A stretch of 64,000 bases of DNA from an uncultured Actinomycetes bacterium (GTDB taxonomy: Bacteria > Actinomycetota > Acidimicrobiia > Acidimicrobiales > RAAP-2), in assembly GCA_903825035.1 (NCBI GenBank), contig CAIJYV010000026.1, positions 62,001 to 126,000 on the forward strand, given 5' to 3'. The translations under genes and the position numbers were made by a program. Below are positions 43,797 to 54,203 of this stretch, in pieces. A model generated the notes under the pieces. That model had not been told where the DNA came from. It saw only the letters and a program-made list of their open reading frames with translations, and did no database searches. Numbering within the stretch: position 1 is the stretch's first letter; each line of letters starts with the position of its first letter.

Positions 43797-44822
43797 TCAG
43801 ACTCCGCCAAGGCGCACGTCGCCCGAGAGTTCAGACTTTGGTGCCACGTGCACGTTTGCCCCAACCACACAAATTGCCCCAAGCACTGACGAACTTCCCA
43901 CTACTGCACCTGGTCCAATAATGCTCGAGCTGACCTTGGCGTCGGCTTGGATTACCGCTCCGGGCATCAGGATGGATTCGATGAGAATGGCGTTGTGGCT
44001 CACGATGCAGTCGCGATCGATTACCGAATTGATGATTTTGGCCGAAGGATCAACGGTGGCACTCGGGTGAATCCATGATCCGTTTTCGATACCAACGAAT
44101 TCATGCACGTGCTCGCGACCCTTAAGCAGGTCGACGTTGGCTTTGATGAAAGCCTGAGGCGTACCGGTGTCCAGCCAGTACTTTTCATCAGCCAAGGCGT
44201 AGAGGACACCATCGGCGGCGAGAGCCGGGAAGGTTTCGCGCTCAACGCTCACTCGACCCTCGGGCGCAATTCGAGCGAGTACGCTCGGCTCAAAGACATA
44301 GGTGCCCGCGTTGATCTGGTTTGTCGGAGCCTCATCACGTGGTGGCTTTTCGACAAAGGCGATCACCTTGCCTTCGGGGGTCGTAGGCACTACGCCAAAT
44401 CGTGACGGATCCTCGACGGGGTGAAGTGCAATGGTGGCTTCGGCACCGCGCTCACGGTGAAAGGCAAGCAAGCGGGTGATGTCGAGGTCGGTGAGCACGT
44501 CTCCGTTGACCACCAAAAAGGTTTCGTCTAGTCCCGCGAACTCGGCGGCGAAGCGAATCGCCCCAGCGGTGTCGAGAGGCTCAGGCTCGACAGCGTAAGT
44601 GACTTTGACCCCCGCGATGACGTTGGTCGGATAGGCCTCAATAAAACTCTCCGGCAAATAGCCCAGCGAGAGCACCGCCTCGGTCACTCCGTGAGAAGCC
44701 AAAGACTCGAAGACGCACTCAATCATTGGCGTCCCCACCAATGGAAGCATTTGCTTGGGCGTCTCAAAGGTCAGCGGACGAAGTCGCGTTCCTTTACCGC
44801 CGACCAAGATGATCGACTTCAA
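43797..44822 (-). CDS. manC: Mannose-1-phosphate guanylyltransferase-like nucleotidyltransferase
   Basis: A 341-residue sugar nucleotidyltransferase. The N-terminal motif is LVGGKGTRLRPLT, with KQMLPLVGTPMI, VVNGDVLTDLD carrying the metal Asp, and VAFVEKPPRDEAP. The C-terminal 100 residues are hexapeptide-like (IHPSATVDPSAKI, GAVIQADAKVSSSIIGPGAVV). This is the GDP-mannose pyrophosphorylase architecture of actinobacteria and eukaryotes; a glucose-1-phosphate transferase is the alternative. The start is TTG 44820-44822, with TAGGCT 4 nt upstream. Position beside cofD-cofE matches mycobacteria. Confidence 0.85.
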   Translation of the reverse strand: MKSIILVGGKGTRLRPLTFETPKQMLPLVGTPMIECVFESLASHGVTEAVLSLGYLPESFIEAYPTNVIAGVKVTYAVEPEPLDTAGAIRFAAEFAGLDETFLVVNGDVLTDLDITRLLAFHRERGAEATIALHPVEDPSRFGVVPTTPEGKVIAFVEKPPRDEAPTNQINAGTYVFEPSVLARIAPEGRVSVERETFPALAADGVLYALADEKYWLDTGTPQAFIKANVDLLKGREHVHEFVGIENGSWIHPSATVDPSAKIINSVIDRDCIVSHNAILIESILMPGAVIQADAKVSSSIIGPGAVVGSSSVLGAICVVGANVHVAPKSELSGDVRLGGV

Positions 44823-44824
44823 GA

Positions 44825-45637
44825 TCAGCCTACTGAAGTTGTGGTGGTCCCTGGCAGGGTCGAAGTAGTCGCCACTGGGTTGGTCGACGTAGTCGCCACT
44901 GGGTTGGTCGTTACGGTGCCCGCCACGGTTGTAGTCGTTGTCGCGGCTGCAGCAGCTGCAGCGTCAGTGAACATAGCCGAGATGGTTCCTTCTGAAGGAG
45001 GAGCAATCTTTATTGACGCTGGCAAGAAGGCCATCGTGATTCGCATATCCGGCGTGAACTTGATTGACGAAGGATCGGTGGTGATTGTCGGCTTGGTCTG
45101 CGCGACTGTGCTCCAGTATGCGTATCGAATGGTTGCAGTTTGACCGGCGTACTTGGTTGCCGCAGCACAGGTGGTGTTGTTGTGGAAGGTGGTGCTGGCT
45201 TGCGCGAGACCGGTGGGTCCTGGAATCGCCAGAGTCGATGACGATGCGGTCATGCCAACATATTCATTTGCGAATTGACCAACGGTAGCGTTGTTGCCAG
45301 AATCCGCAGCGCCCACGGGTGCGACTTTGATGACGTTGTTTGCCAAGACGATGAAGCCGCCCTTGTAATTGGTATCCGAGGGCAAAGTAATTTGGGTTCC
45401 ACAGTTGTCAATGCTGAGAGCAGCGAACCAAGTCGTGCCAGGCTGTGGTGCAGGACCAGTTGGCGCAGTGGTCGGGTTCTGGTACTCATAACGAGAAAAG
45501 AGGACCGAGGTAAGGCCCAAGATGACGATCACGAACAAGACGCCGTAGTAGTTCCCAGGGCGAGCCTTCTTATAGGCCTTGCCGCCACCTGAGGCACCAA
45601 TTTGACTTACGAGTTTTCCAGTTGCACTTTTTGCCAC
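44825..45637 (-). CDS. Membrane-anchored protein with Thr/Val-rich tail, unknown function
   Basis: A 270-residue protein. The first 28 residues are basic, followed by one membrane span (about 30-48, YGVLFVIVILGLTSVLF). An extracellular domain of about 160 residues contains three Cys (DNCGTQITL, TTCAAATKY), and the last 45 residues are Thr/Ala/Val-rich, including the 8-residue unit NPVATTST twice in tandem. No characterised family is recognised. GTG 45637 has TAGCGT 6 nt upstream and no Shine-Dalgarno. It is followed directly by the ManC-like gene. Confidence 0.6.
   Translation of the reverse strand: MAKSATGKLVSQIGASGGGKAYKKARPGNYYGVLFVIVILGLTSVLFSRYEYQNPTTAPTGPAPQPGTTWFAALSIDNCGTQITLPSDTNYKGGFIVLANNVIKVAPVGAADSGNNATVGQFANEYVGMTASSSTLAIPGPTGLAQASTTFHNNTTCAAATKYAGQTATIRYAYWSTVAQTKPTITTDPSSIKFTPDMRITMAFLPASIKIAPPSEGTISAMFTDAAAAAAATTTTTVAGTVTTNPVATTSTNPVATTSTLPGTTTTSVG
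44866..44913. repeat. 24-bp tandem repeat, two copies
   Basis: Two nearly identical 24-bp copies (approximate limits) encode the NPVATTST units in the C-terminal tail of the membrane-anchored protein. The length can change in frame by slippage, altering tail length. Confidence 0.7.
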
Positions 45638-45643
45638 GGGTCA

Positions 45644-45649
45644 ACGCTA
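45644..45649 (-). promoter_or_regulatory. -10 element of the Thr-rich membrane protein gene, leaderless
   Basis: TAGCGT on the minus strand, 6 nt before GTG 45637. Confidence 0.55.
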
Positions 45650-45690
45650 CTAAAAATTGGAACACCCAAAATACGTCACGAATTACTGCG

Positions 45691-45763
45691 TAGGGGCGGT
45701 GGGACTCGAACCCACACTGGAGGCGGTTTAAGCGCCCTGCCTCTGCCATTGGGCTACGCCCCC
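45691..45763 (-). tRNA. tRNA with TAA anticodon (Leu by codon), short variable arm
   Basis: A 73-nt cloverleaf. The acceptor is GGGGGCG with CGCCCCT, the anticodon arm is GGGCG-CTTAAAC-CGCCT, and the T arm is GTGGG-TTCGAGT-CCCAC. The anticodon TAA is at 45728-45730 and would read UUA. The variable loop is only 5 nt (CCAGT), although tRNA-Leu normally has a long variable arm. The D stem has three good pairs (GCC/GGC), as in type II tRNAs. The discriminator is A, as LeuRS needs. CCA is not encoded. The gene is surely a tRNA; its amino acid is less sure. Confidence 0.85.
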
Positions 45764-45840
45764 GAGCAGTAAATCGTTGATTTATAACGCTAATCTAAAT
45801 TCGCTTGGCCTTTTCACGTCAGCGAAAGAGCGCTGAAAAC

Positions 45841-45846
45841 TAGGCT
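45841..45846 (+). promoter_or_regulatory. -10 element of the NlpC/P60 gene, leaderless
   Basis: TAGGCT, 6 nt before ATG 45853. There is no Shine-Dalgarno. Confidence 0.65.
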
Positions 45847-45852
45847 AGACCT

Positions 45853-47022
45853 ATGTTTCGTGCGAGCCGACACGGCCACACGCCCCTCGTTGCCGCGCTG
45901 AGCGCTGCGTTGGCGTTAGCAACCAGCCTGGTCCCTTGGACTGGGGCGAGTGCCGACCCCTTTTCAGCTACTCGCGCCCAAATAGCTAGCCTCTCTAAAG
46001 CTCTCGCCCAAGAAGCCAGCCAGAGTGAAATTACCGCCAATCAGTACGACGCCGAAAAGGTTGCGTTGGCCGACTTAAATGCGACCGTCGCCCACCTTCA
46101 AACTCAGGTGATTATGAAGCGAAACCAAATCGCCTCAACTACAGGCCGTTTGGCTCGTTCTGAACTTTTGGCCTATATCTTGGGCGCATCCGCCGCGCAG
46201 ATTGAAGCGTTGTTCAATAAACCGCTCACCAAGAGTGACGCGCGCCGATTGTACGAAAATCTCGTCATTGGCAATCTCGGCGCGCTGCGAGCAAATTACC
46301 AAAATCAAAAACGCTCCCTCGATGCTCTCTTAGTGCACGAAGCAAAGTTGCGATCCCAGGCCGCCGCCAAGACTGTCAGTATTCACAAATTGTTGGTGAA
46401 TAACCTGGCGCTTGAGGCAAGGACTCGCGCCACGCTCAGTGCGGTCACCGCTCGCTATCGTCACCAAATTATTAACTATGAGATTGCACAAGGAGTATGG
46501 GCCGCTAAGCATCACAACTTGGCCGGGGAGACACAGGCCATCGCTGCTGCCTCGGCCGTCGGTGGGCAAGCGGCGGCGAACTTAGTTACTGTCGCCATCC
46601 AAAACGCCTTGCGGGTAAACACCATTGGCCAAATAGCCGGTACCGCGCAAGGGTTGGCTGCCGTGACCTACGCGAAATCTCAAATTGGCGTTTGGTACCA
46701 ATGGGGTGGCGAAACTCCGAGAGTCGGGTTTGACTGTTCTGGGCTCGTTCAATGGGCGTGGGCAAAAGCAGGGTTCCGTATTCCTCGAACAACCTCGACG
46801 CAGTGGCCCGCGTTAAAGCACGTGTCGCTCAGTAAACTTCAGCCTGGTGACCTTCTCTTTTATTACAACCTGGATGGTGACCACACTGTGGACCACGTTG
46901 TGATGTACGTCGGCTCAGGCCCATACGGTGTGAACACCATCATTGCCGCCGCTCGTACGGGTACGCGCATCTCGCTCGCTCCCCTCTTTACCTTCGGCCT
47001 GATTGGAGCAGCCCGTCCGTGA
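45853..47022 (+). CDS. Secreted NlpC/P60 peptidoglycan endopeptidase
   Basis: A 389-residue exported hydrolase. A signal peptide ends near residue 35 (GASA/DPF). Residues about 40-230 are mostly helical and coiled-coil-like, as in RipA-type proteins. The C-terminal 120 residues form an NlpC/P60 domain: AVTYAKSQIGVWYQWGGE, the catalytic Cys in FDCSGLVQWAWAKAG, and the His in DHVVMYVGSG. Such enzymes cut the D-Glu-meso-DAP bond during cell separation, with the helical part controlling access. It overlaps the next glycosyltransferase start by 4 bp. Confidence 0.9.
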   Translation: MFRASRHGHTPLVAALSAALALATSLVPWTGASADPFSATRAQIASLSKALAQEASQSEITANQYDAEKVALADLNATVAHLQTQVIMKRNQIASTTGRLARSELLAYILGASAAQIEALFNKPLTKSDARRLYENLVIGNLGALRANYQNQKRSLDALLVHEAKLRSQAAAKTVSIHKLLVNNLALEARTRATLSAVTARYRHQIINYEIAQGVWAAKHHNLAGETQAIAAASAVGGQAAANLVTVAIQNALRVNTIGQIAGTAQGLAAVTYAKSQIGVWYQWGGETPRVGFDCSGLVQWAWAKAGFRIPRTTSTQWPALKHVSLSKLQPGDLLFYYNLDGDHTVDHVVMYVGSGPYGVNTIIAAARTGTRISLAPLFTFGLIGAARP

Positions 47023-47957
47023 ACACTGCTCCACAACTTTCGATAGTCATACCCGCCTTCAATGAGTCCGAACGCCTCGCTTCCGGGCGAACTCGACTGC
47101 AACCTGTCTTAGAAAAGATTGGCGTCAATTTTGTTGAAGTCATCGTGGTCGATGATGGATCAACCGACGGCACCCTCCGAGCCGCCCACTCGGTATATGG
47201 CGACCTGCCCCATGCAGTATTCGTTCAGCAGCCGACCAACATGGGCAAAGGAGCCGCTTTGCGCTTGGGGATGGCCATCGCCACTGGCGACTACGTCATC
47301 ACCGCCGATGCGGACCAAGCCATTGACCCCAAGCACTTCCCCGCCATTATGAAGGCATTACTCAAGTCAGAGCTCGCTCCAGGGTCACGCGCGGAAGGTC
47401 GTAACATTGTCTACAAATCAACCCTCCGGACGGTTGCGGGAGTTGTCTTCAACCGCATCGTGCGGCACTACACCAAATCGAATTTACGAGACACGCAGTG
47501 TGGCTGCAAGGGATTCCAGCTAGCTCCTGGTCGGCTACTCGCACTCTTTGGGCGAGTCGACCGCTTCGCCTTTGACGCCGAAATTCTGTACTTGGCCGAA
47601 TTACTCGACTTCAGCATCAAGCCGGTATCGGTGACCTGGACCGATGTGCCCGGATCGTCGGTGCGCGTGGGTCGCGATTCTCTTGAAATGCTCCTAGACA
47701 TTCGGCGCCTGCGCAAAACCTCCTACGTCAACCCGGCCGTCGAGTTCTCTCTCGACATTGACGTCGAAAAAGTTCGAACCTCTTTACGCCAACTCCGGGT
47801 CGCGGGCGTCGTACTGGCCCGAGGTAATTCTGATGTACTCGTAGTGCTACCTCGCGACGGTGCCGTTTCGGGTCACGCCTTAGCTGCTGAGTTGGGCGGC
47901 ACCCTTCGCACCACCAATCTGGGCGAGATGCGTGGTCGCTCGCTCTTAGCGATCTAG
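47019..47957 (+). CDS. GT2 polyprenyl-phosphate glycosyltransferase (DPG-synthase-like)
   Basis: A 312-residue enzyme resembling dolichyl-phosphate beta-glucosyltransferase. The start is LSIVIPAFNESERL, then VEVIVVDDGSTDGT, QPTNMGKGAALRLGM and YVITADADQAIDP with the DXD site (DAD). The segment RDTQCGCKGFQLAP matches the conserved DTQCGFK motif. No C-terminal membrane spans are present; a roughly 80-residue soluble tail replaces them. The start is GTG 47019, overlapping the endopeptidase stop. It may make the lipid-linked sugar used by the GT-C-like proteins in this region (inference). Confidence 0.85.
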   Translation: MNTAPQLSIVIPAFNESERLASGRTRLQPVLEKIGVNFVEVIVVDDGSTDGTLRAAHSVYGDLPHAVFVQQPTNMGKGAALRLGMAIATGDYVITADADQAIDPKHFPAIMKALLKSELAPGSRAEGRNIVYKSTLRTVAGVVFNRIVRHYTKSNLRDTQCGCKGFQLAPGRLLALFGRVDRFAFDAEILYLAELLDFSIKPVSVTWTDVPGSSVRVGRDSLEMLLDIRRLRKTSYVNPAVEFSLDIDVEKVRTSLRQLRVAGVVLARGNSDVLVVLPRDGAVSGHALAAELGGTLRTTNLGEMRGRSLLAI

Positions 47958-48566
47958 AAATCGAGCCCGAAGGTCTTCGACCTTGTCGTTCCACTCTTCA
48001 ACGGTGATGGCGTATCGAGCGTGATCTTCCCAAGCTCCGTCAATTTCTAAGTATCGCTCCGCCACGCCCTCACAGCGAATACCCACCTTCTCAACGACTC
48101 GCTTCGAAGATGAATTTCTGGGAATGATGTTCACTTCAACTCGGTGCAGTCGCAGAGTCTCAAAGCAATAATCCAGTACCACCACCAGCGACTCGGGCAT
48201 AAGACCTTGACCGGCGACACGCTCGTCAATCCAATACCCCACGTAAGCCGATTGCATCGGTCCTCGCATAACCCCAGAGATTGTTATTTCACCGACGAAA
48301 GTTTCGTCCAGGAAGATACCAAATCCAAAGCCCGTTCCCAGGTGACGCTCACGTTCACGAATTGCGCATCGATTGGTAAAGCTCCGAAAGTCTTCTGGAA
48401 GGTGGCTCGCCGAAGCAGATCGCGGTTCCCACTTCAGCAACCAGCCGTGATTGCGTACCCGCACCTCAAACCACGAGTTGTAGTCAAGTTCGCTCATGGT
48501 TCGCAGAGTTACCCGATGTCCACGGAGGACGATCGGCGTATAGCTCGGATTGCGCGTAATAACCAT
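47946..48566 (-). CDS. GNAT acetyltransferase, RimJ/RimL type
   Basis: A 206-residue N-acetyltransferase. LRGHRVTLRTMSELDYNSWFEVR is the typical RimJ-like start, IFLDETFVGEITISGV follows, and YWIDERVAGQGLMPESLVVVLDY contains the acetyl-CoA loop, with RVEVNIIPRNSSSKRVVEKVG near the C-terminus. Members acetylate ribosomal-protein N-termini or small amines. ATG 48566 has AAAGGA 5 nt upstream; codons to 48584 are rejected. The end overlaps the convergent glycosyltransferase by 12 bp. Confidence 0.87.
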   Translation of the reverse strand: MVITRNPSYTPIVLRGHRVTLRTMSELDYNSWFEVRVRNHGWLLKWEPRSASASHLPEDFRSFTNRCAIRERERHLGTGFGFGIFLDETFVGEITISGVMRGPMQSAYVGYWIDERVAGQGLMPESLVVVLDYCFETLRLHRVEVNIIPRNSSSKRVVEKVGIRCEGVAERYLEIDGAWEDHARYAITVEEWNDKVEDLRARFLDR

Positions 48567-48595
48567 GCGGTTCCTTTCTTTCAAAAGATTAACGC

Positions 48596-49534
48596 TTAGT
48601 TCGGTTCGGGAGAAAGCAACGAGAGAACAATTCCGTCCAGGATGTCATTTTCACTGCTCAGTAATTCACTTACCCCAAAGCGCGTCATTACCTCTTCGAG
48701 CACGAAGAGGCCCGCGTGGAGAACATCCTCGCGACCCGAGCTCATCCCCGGGTGCTTGAGTCGCTCGGCCGGGCCTTGCGAGCACAGCCGTTCACGCCAT
48801 TCGCGAACCTGCGCCAAAGTCACCCGCTGGTGATGGAGCGCTTCTCGGCTGTACTGATCAATATTGTTCGCTAGTTGAACCAGCGTGGCGACAGTGCCCG
48901 CGAGGCCAATTAGCTGGACATTACCGACAACTTGAGAGAAAAAAGGCTCGTGAGCAAAGGCACGGTCACATTCCTCGCGGACCATAGCCCAGGTATTCGC
49001 AATTTCTTCTGGAGTTGGCTTCCCTAATCCGAGGGCTCGCTCCGCCACTCGAACACAGCCCAGTTGCATGGAATAACTCCGCAGCATCCCCTCAACCGGC
49101 ACCGCTAACTCAGTGGAACCGCCACCAACATCAACAATTAGGTACGGCGTAGAGGCCTCGGGCAGGTCGGCGGTAGCGCCCACAAAAGAAAGTCGAGCCT
49201 CTTCGTCGCCGCTCAGCAAGCGCGCCTCGACACCGGTGATTTCACTGGCTCGAGCAAGGAATTGCGAACCATTGAGAGCGTCACGCACCGCTGAAGTCGC
49301 CACGAGCAGCCCTTCTACGACGTGGTACTCATCCATTAATTGGCGATAGTTCCGGAGTTGCTCAAAATTTCGCTCTAGCGCCGCTGACTGGAGTTCTCCG
49401 GTCCGATCAACGCCTTCGCTCAATCTCGTCACGTGCATCTCTCGCGCCAGGGCATTTCCCTCTAAATCGCTGATGAGTAACCGTGTTGAATTGCTCCCGC
49501 AGTCCAATGCGGCAACGGCCCTAGGCGCGGACAT
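48596..49534 (-). CDS. ppx: Exopolyphosphatase/GppA-type phosphatase
   Basis: A 312-residue Ppx/GppA family enzyme hydrolysing polyphosphate or pppGpp. The nucleotide-binding start is VAALDCGSNSTRLLI, the phosphate loop is YLIVDVGGGSTEL, and GLAGTVATLVQL is the third signature. Short form like mycobacterial Ppx1/Ppx2, lacking the C-terminal HD domain. Its ATG overlaps the DUF501 stop by 14 bp. It ends the eno-ftsB-DUF501-ppx operon, an order shared with mycobacteria. Confidence 0.93.
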   Translation of the reverse strand: MSAPRAVAALDCGSNSTRLLISDLEGNALAREMHVTRLSEGVDRTGELQSAALERNFEQLRNYRQLMDEYHVVEGLLVATSAVRDALNGSQFLARASEITGVEARLLSGDEEARLSFVGATADLPEASTPYLIVDVGGGSTELAVPVEGMLRSYSMQLGCVRVAERALGLGKPTPEEIANTWAMVREECDRAFAHEPFFSQVVGNVQLIGLAGTVATLVQLANNIDQYSREALHHQRVTLAQVREWRERLCSQGPAERLKHPGMSSGREDVLHAGLFVLEEVMTRFGVSELLSSENDILDGIVLSLLSPEPN

Positions 49535-49999
49535 CGATAATCACAAATTCGGGTAGCGCTACCTCAGTGGCCACAATCTCACCCACCGGATCAGAGTTGC
49601 CGACGAGAAAATTTGCCAAGTGAGCGTGTAAGCACTTCACTCCGACTCTGGTGCCGCCAACGCCGCCACTGGGTTGCACTAAGTCGTGCCGTACTGTGGC
49701 AGCCTTGCGCCGCTCAGCGTAGGCGTCATGGGTCGCTTGGAGGTCTTCGGGATTGGTTAGCTCCTCGTACCGATGGACCCCGGCGTCGCCTTCGATGCGA
49801 CTTACCGCTTCGTGCAACTCTTTGTCCACTAGCCAGTAAAGAGTTGGCATCGGGGTTCCATCACGTAAATGCGGTTCGTTCTCGATGACCACGGGTTCAC
49901 CAGATATGCGGCGAACGACAACTGCGAAACGCCCAGCGGGCTCTCGGCCCAGTAACTGCTCGAGGACTGAGTAATCGGCCTCGGTGGCGTCAAGAAAGG

Positions 50000-50003
<4 letters not shown>
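49521..50003 (-). CDS. DUF501-family protein
   Basis: A 160-residue member of DUF501, found almost only next to ftsB/divIC and ppx in actinobacteria. Typical are LLGREPAGRFAVVVRR, DGTPMPTLYWLVD, VSRIEGDAGVHRYE and VGVKCLHAHLANFLVGNSDPVGEI, with a conserved Cys-His. The biochemical role is unknown. The start is TTG 50003, overlapping the ftsB stop as TTGA, so translation is coupled. Confidence 0.87.
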
Positions 50004-51752
<1,749 letters not shown>

Positions 51753-51777
51753 TTAGTCAAGCCATTGGAGGTTCTGG

Positions 51778-53109
51778 CTACAAATTCTCTGCTTCTATCT
51801 TGTGGCGCAGCGCATAGATCTGTTCGCGAAGAGCGCCTTCTAGATCAATATCGAATTCGTTGGCGAGGACCACGATGGACCACAATGCTGCACCCAGGGA
51901 CTCGGTCGAGGGCTCCAACTGAATCTTTTCCATTGCCAAATCCTTGGCCTCAGCCCCAGTTTCGAGCGCCACGGTGGTGCGCCGAGCTCGCGAAAGTACC
52001 TTGTTAGCGAGGGTAAGGGCAGGTAATTGCCAGACGATGCCGTCCATCGCGCCGGTCCGGCCCTTCTCCTCTTTCTTAATCTGCTCCCATTGCACAACCA
52101 CGTCATCCGATGAGTCGAGTTTGACCTCACCAAAGACGTGCGGGTGACGTCCAGTCAATTTGTCACGAACCGAATCGGCAATGGTGGCGAGATTGAATCG
52201 TTCTTCCTCGTCACCCAGCTCGGCGTGAAAAACTACCTGGAACAACAAGTCACCCAACTCTTCTTCCACGTGAGCAATCAGCGCTGGGTCGTCGGATCCC
52301 TCGGGCGATTCGCGAACAAAATTCTCCAGCGCCTCGATCGCCTCGTAGGACTCCTCGAGCAGATACTTGACCAGGCTCGCGTGGTCTTGTTCTTGGTCCC
52401 ACGGACATTCGGCGCGAAGTCGTTTCGCGAAACTAACGAGGTCATCCATGGTTTCGCCCGTGGTCCGAAACCCCGAAACCCATAGTGAAGTCAAATGGTC
52501 AGCGAGTTCGAAACTTGGCAGCATCTCGCTGCTTACCGAGATTATTTGCTCATCACCGAGACCTAAGTGATGCAAGATGGTCACCGCTGTCCCCCTCGGC
52601 AGCCGATCGGCGACGGTTACCAAAATTTCGGGTGAATAGGTCTGCAGGATTAGCAACGGACCTGGTCCGCGAAAAGCTTCTGTCGAACCCAGCGCATCGC
52701 AGACGCGTACGCTTTCCGTCATCGGGTCTTGTCCTAGGGCCGCACAGGCCACATCAATCACCGAGACGGCAGGTTCGATGACTGTTCGAACATCGCTTCG
52801 CGCAAGCAGCAACTCCGTGGTGTGTTCAGCGACAATGGGAGAGCCGGGTACGGCGTAGACAACTTCGCCTGATTCCTTAGCAAGGGCAACAAGGTCATCG
52901 ACGATTGCTCGGTAGAGCTCTTCGAACGACGCCGCCGATTCATAGAGTGCGTCATAACTGGGAATCTCGGGGAACTCTTGAGCGGCGGGATGTTCTCTGG
53001 TACGCAGACGTGCAGCCGTCGAGGTCGAAAGCAGTTTTACGGTCCGTTGAGTAAGCAGGTCACTTGGGCCGGGACCTAATCCCACTACCCGTACGACGGG
53101 TTTGCTCAC
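51778..53109 (-). CDS. mazG: MazG nucleotide pyrophosphohydrolase with N-terminal tetrapyrrole-methylase-like domain
   Basis: A 443-residue YabN-type fusion. Residues 1-215 resemble a precorrin/tetrapyrrole methylase (VVGLGPGPSDLLTQRT, VYAVPGSPIVAEHT). Residues about 235-440 carry the MazG domain: LRAECPWDQEQDHASLVKYLLEE with the metal-binding Glu, and VEEELGDLLFQVVFHAEL with EEELGD. MazG hydrolyses (d)NTPs to monophosphates. The start GTG 53109 overlaps the previous stop by 4 bp. The role of the methylase-like half is unknown across the family. Confidence 0.92.
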   Translation of the reverse strand: MSKPVVRVVGLGPGPSDLLTQRTVKLLSTSTAARLRTREHPAAQEFPEIPSYDALYESAASFEELYRAIVDDLVALAKESGEVVYAVPGSPIVAEHTTELLLARSDVRTVIEPAVSVIDVACAALGQDPMTESVRVCDALGSTEAFRGPGPLLILQTYSPEILVTVADRLPRGTAVTILHHLGLGDEQIISVSSEMLPSFELADHLTSLWVSGFRTTGETMDDLVSFAKRLRAECPWDQEQDHASLVKYLLEESYEAIEALENFVRESPEGSDDPALIAHVEEELGDLLFQVVFHAELGDEEERFNLATIADSVRDKLTGRHPHVFGEVKLDSSDDVVVQWEQIKKEEKGRTGAMDGIVWQLPALTLANKVLSRARRTTVALETGAEAKDLAMEKIQLEPSTESLGAALWSIVVLANEFDIDLEGALREQIYALRHKIEAENL

Positions 53110-54197
53110 CGGTAGGTGGGGGCGAACTGAGAAAGCACGAGTCGCAAAGTAGTCCGGTCAAACTTACCCACCGCCGGAACGCCCGGAACAAAGACCTGCG
53201 GGCCCGAGTTTGTCAATCCCCATCGGCCGAGGGCGGGGTCAATTGAAACCGCGGCCTTGTAGAGCAAAGTGTTTTGCACGGCCGAAGCTGATGTTGAGTT
53301 CTGGGCTTGCAAGTCGCTCGCCACGAGTTGCTCCACGCTGGTGAAGGTATTGGTGGAGCGTGAGGTGACGGCTACGTAGAGGCCATCGGTGACGCCGTTA
53401 TAGGTAATTGGGCGAGGGGAAGAACCAAAGGAATTTAATGACTGGCCCGCTACGTCAGTGCGCACGGTGGCGTACGAGCTGCTCGTGGGACCATAACAGC
53501 CGAGCGATCCGCTCTTGGCTTTGGACTGTGCATCAATTGAATATTTCGCGACCAAAGACTTCACGCTGGCGCCCGCCAATTGGTCAGCGTGGAATGCGCT
53601 CAGTTGAATCTGTGGCACGACCGCCACGGAAATACACAGAGTGTCGTACGAACTTTTGTGGGCTTCGTAGTAGGCAGTCAGGTTTGGCACGGTAATCGCA
53701 ATGGCGTTGCCAAGTCGGCGGACCAACTCTTGGGAGGCCGCGGTTGAGCGAATTAGCAGATTCTGTGCCGACTTAGGAAATGAGGCAAAGGCTTGTTGCG
53801 CTGTTCCTGGGCAGTTGAGCTTGAGTGCTTTCGCCTGCGAACTGAGTTGCGCGAGCAAAGACACCTTGGTCTGTGCGAGTACCGAAGCCGATTGTGCCAA
53901 GTGGTGTTTCACGGCGTAGGCCTCAATCGCATATCCATCAATGACCGTGTTCGCCCACTGCGCAGCGGTAGTTGAGATCACCGAGTCTCGACCCCCAGCG
54001 CTGTGAGGAGGCACCGAATAGATGGTCGAGAAGTAACAGCGGGTGCCACTGTTCTCGGCGAGAGCTTGCAGCGAAGCTCGAAAGGTCGAGTCCGACATCT
54101 TGTTCGAGTTAATCGAGACTGCCGCTCGCTGGGACTCGATTCCCGCACCGACAGCAATACCAGCGAGGAGCAGAACAAGAATTACGATTCGGCGCAT
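53106..54197 (-). CDS. Exported SurA/PpiC-like peptidyl-prolyl isomerase
   Basis: A 363-residue exported protein. An N-terminal hydrophobic signal or anchor covers residues about 3-20 (IVILVLLLAGIAVGAGI). Residues 30-180 fit the SurA N-terminal chaperone helices (SDSTFRASLQALAEN, VIDGYAIEAYAVKHHLAQSAS). Residues about 190-300 resemble a diverged parvulin: FHADQLAGASVKSLVAKYSID and KAKSGSLGCYGP. It sits where mycobacteria have the lipoprotein gene lpqU near mazG and eno, but has no lipobox. TAGCAT lies 6 nt before the ATG. Active-site residues are weakly conserved, so isomerase activity is uncertain. Confidence 0.7.
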   Translation of the reverse strand: MRRIVILVLLLAGIAVGAGIESQRAAVSINSNKMSDSTFRASLQALAENSGTRCYFSTIYSVPPHSAGGRDSVISTTAAQWANTVIDGYAIEAYAVKHHLAQSASVLAQTKVSLLAQLSSQAKALKLNCPGTAQQAFASFPKSAQNLLIRSTAASQELVRRLGNAIAITVPNLTAYYEAHKSSYDTLCISVAVVPQIQLSAFHADQLAGASVKSLVAKYSIDAQSKAKSGSLGCYGPTSSSYATVRTDVAGQSLNSFGSSPRPITYNGVTDGLYVAVTSRSTNTFTSVEQLVASDLQAQNSTSASAVQNTLLYKAAVSIDPALGRWGLTNSGPQVFVPGVPAVGKFDRTTLRLVLSQFAPTYR

Positions 54198-54203
54198 GCA
54201 CTC

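Noticed and set aside
44866-44913. Short repeats considered as a CRISPR array
   Set aside because: Only two adjacent 24-bp copies without unique spacers, lying in frame in a coding sequence.
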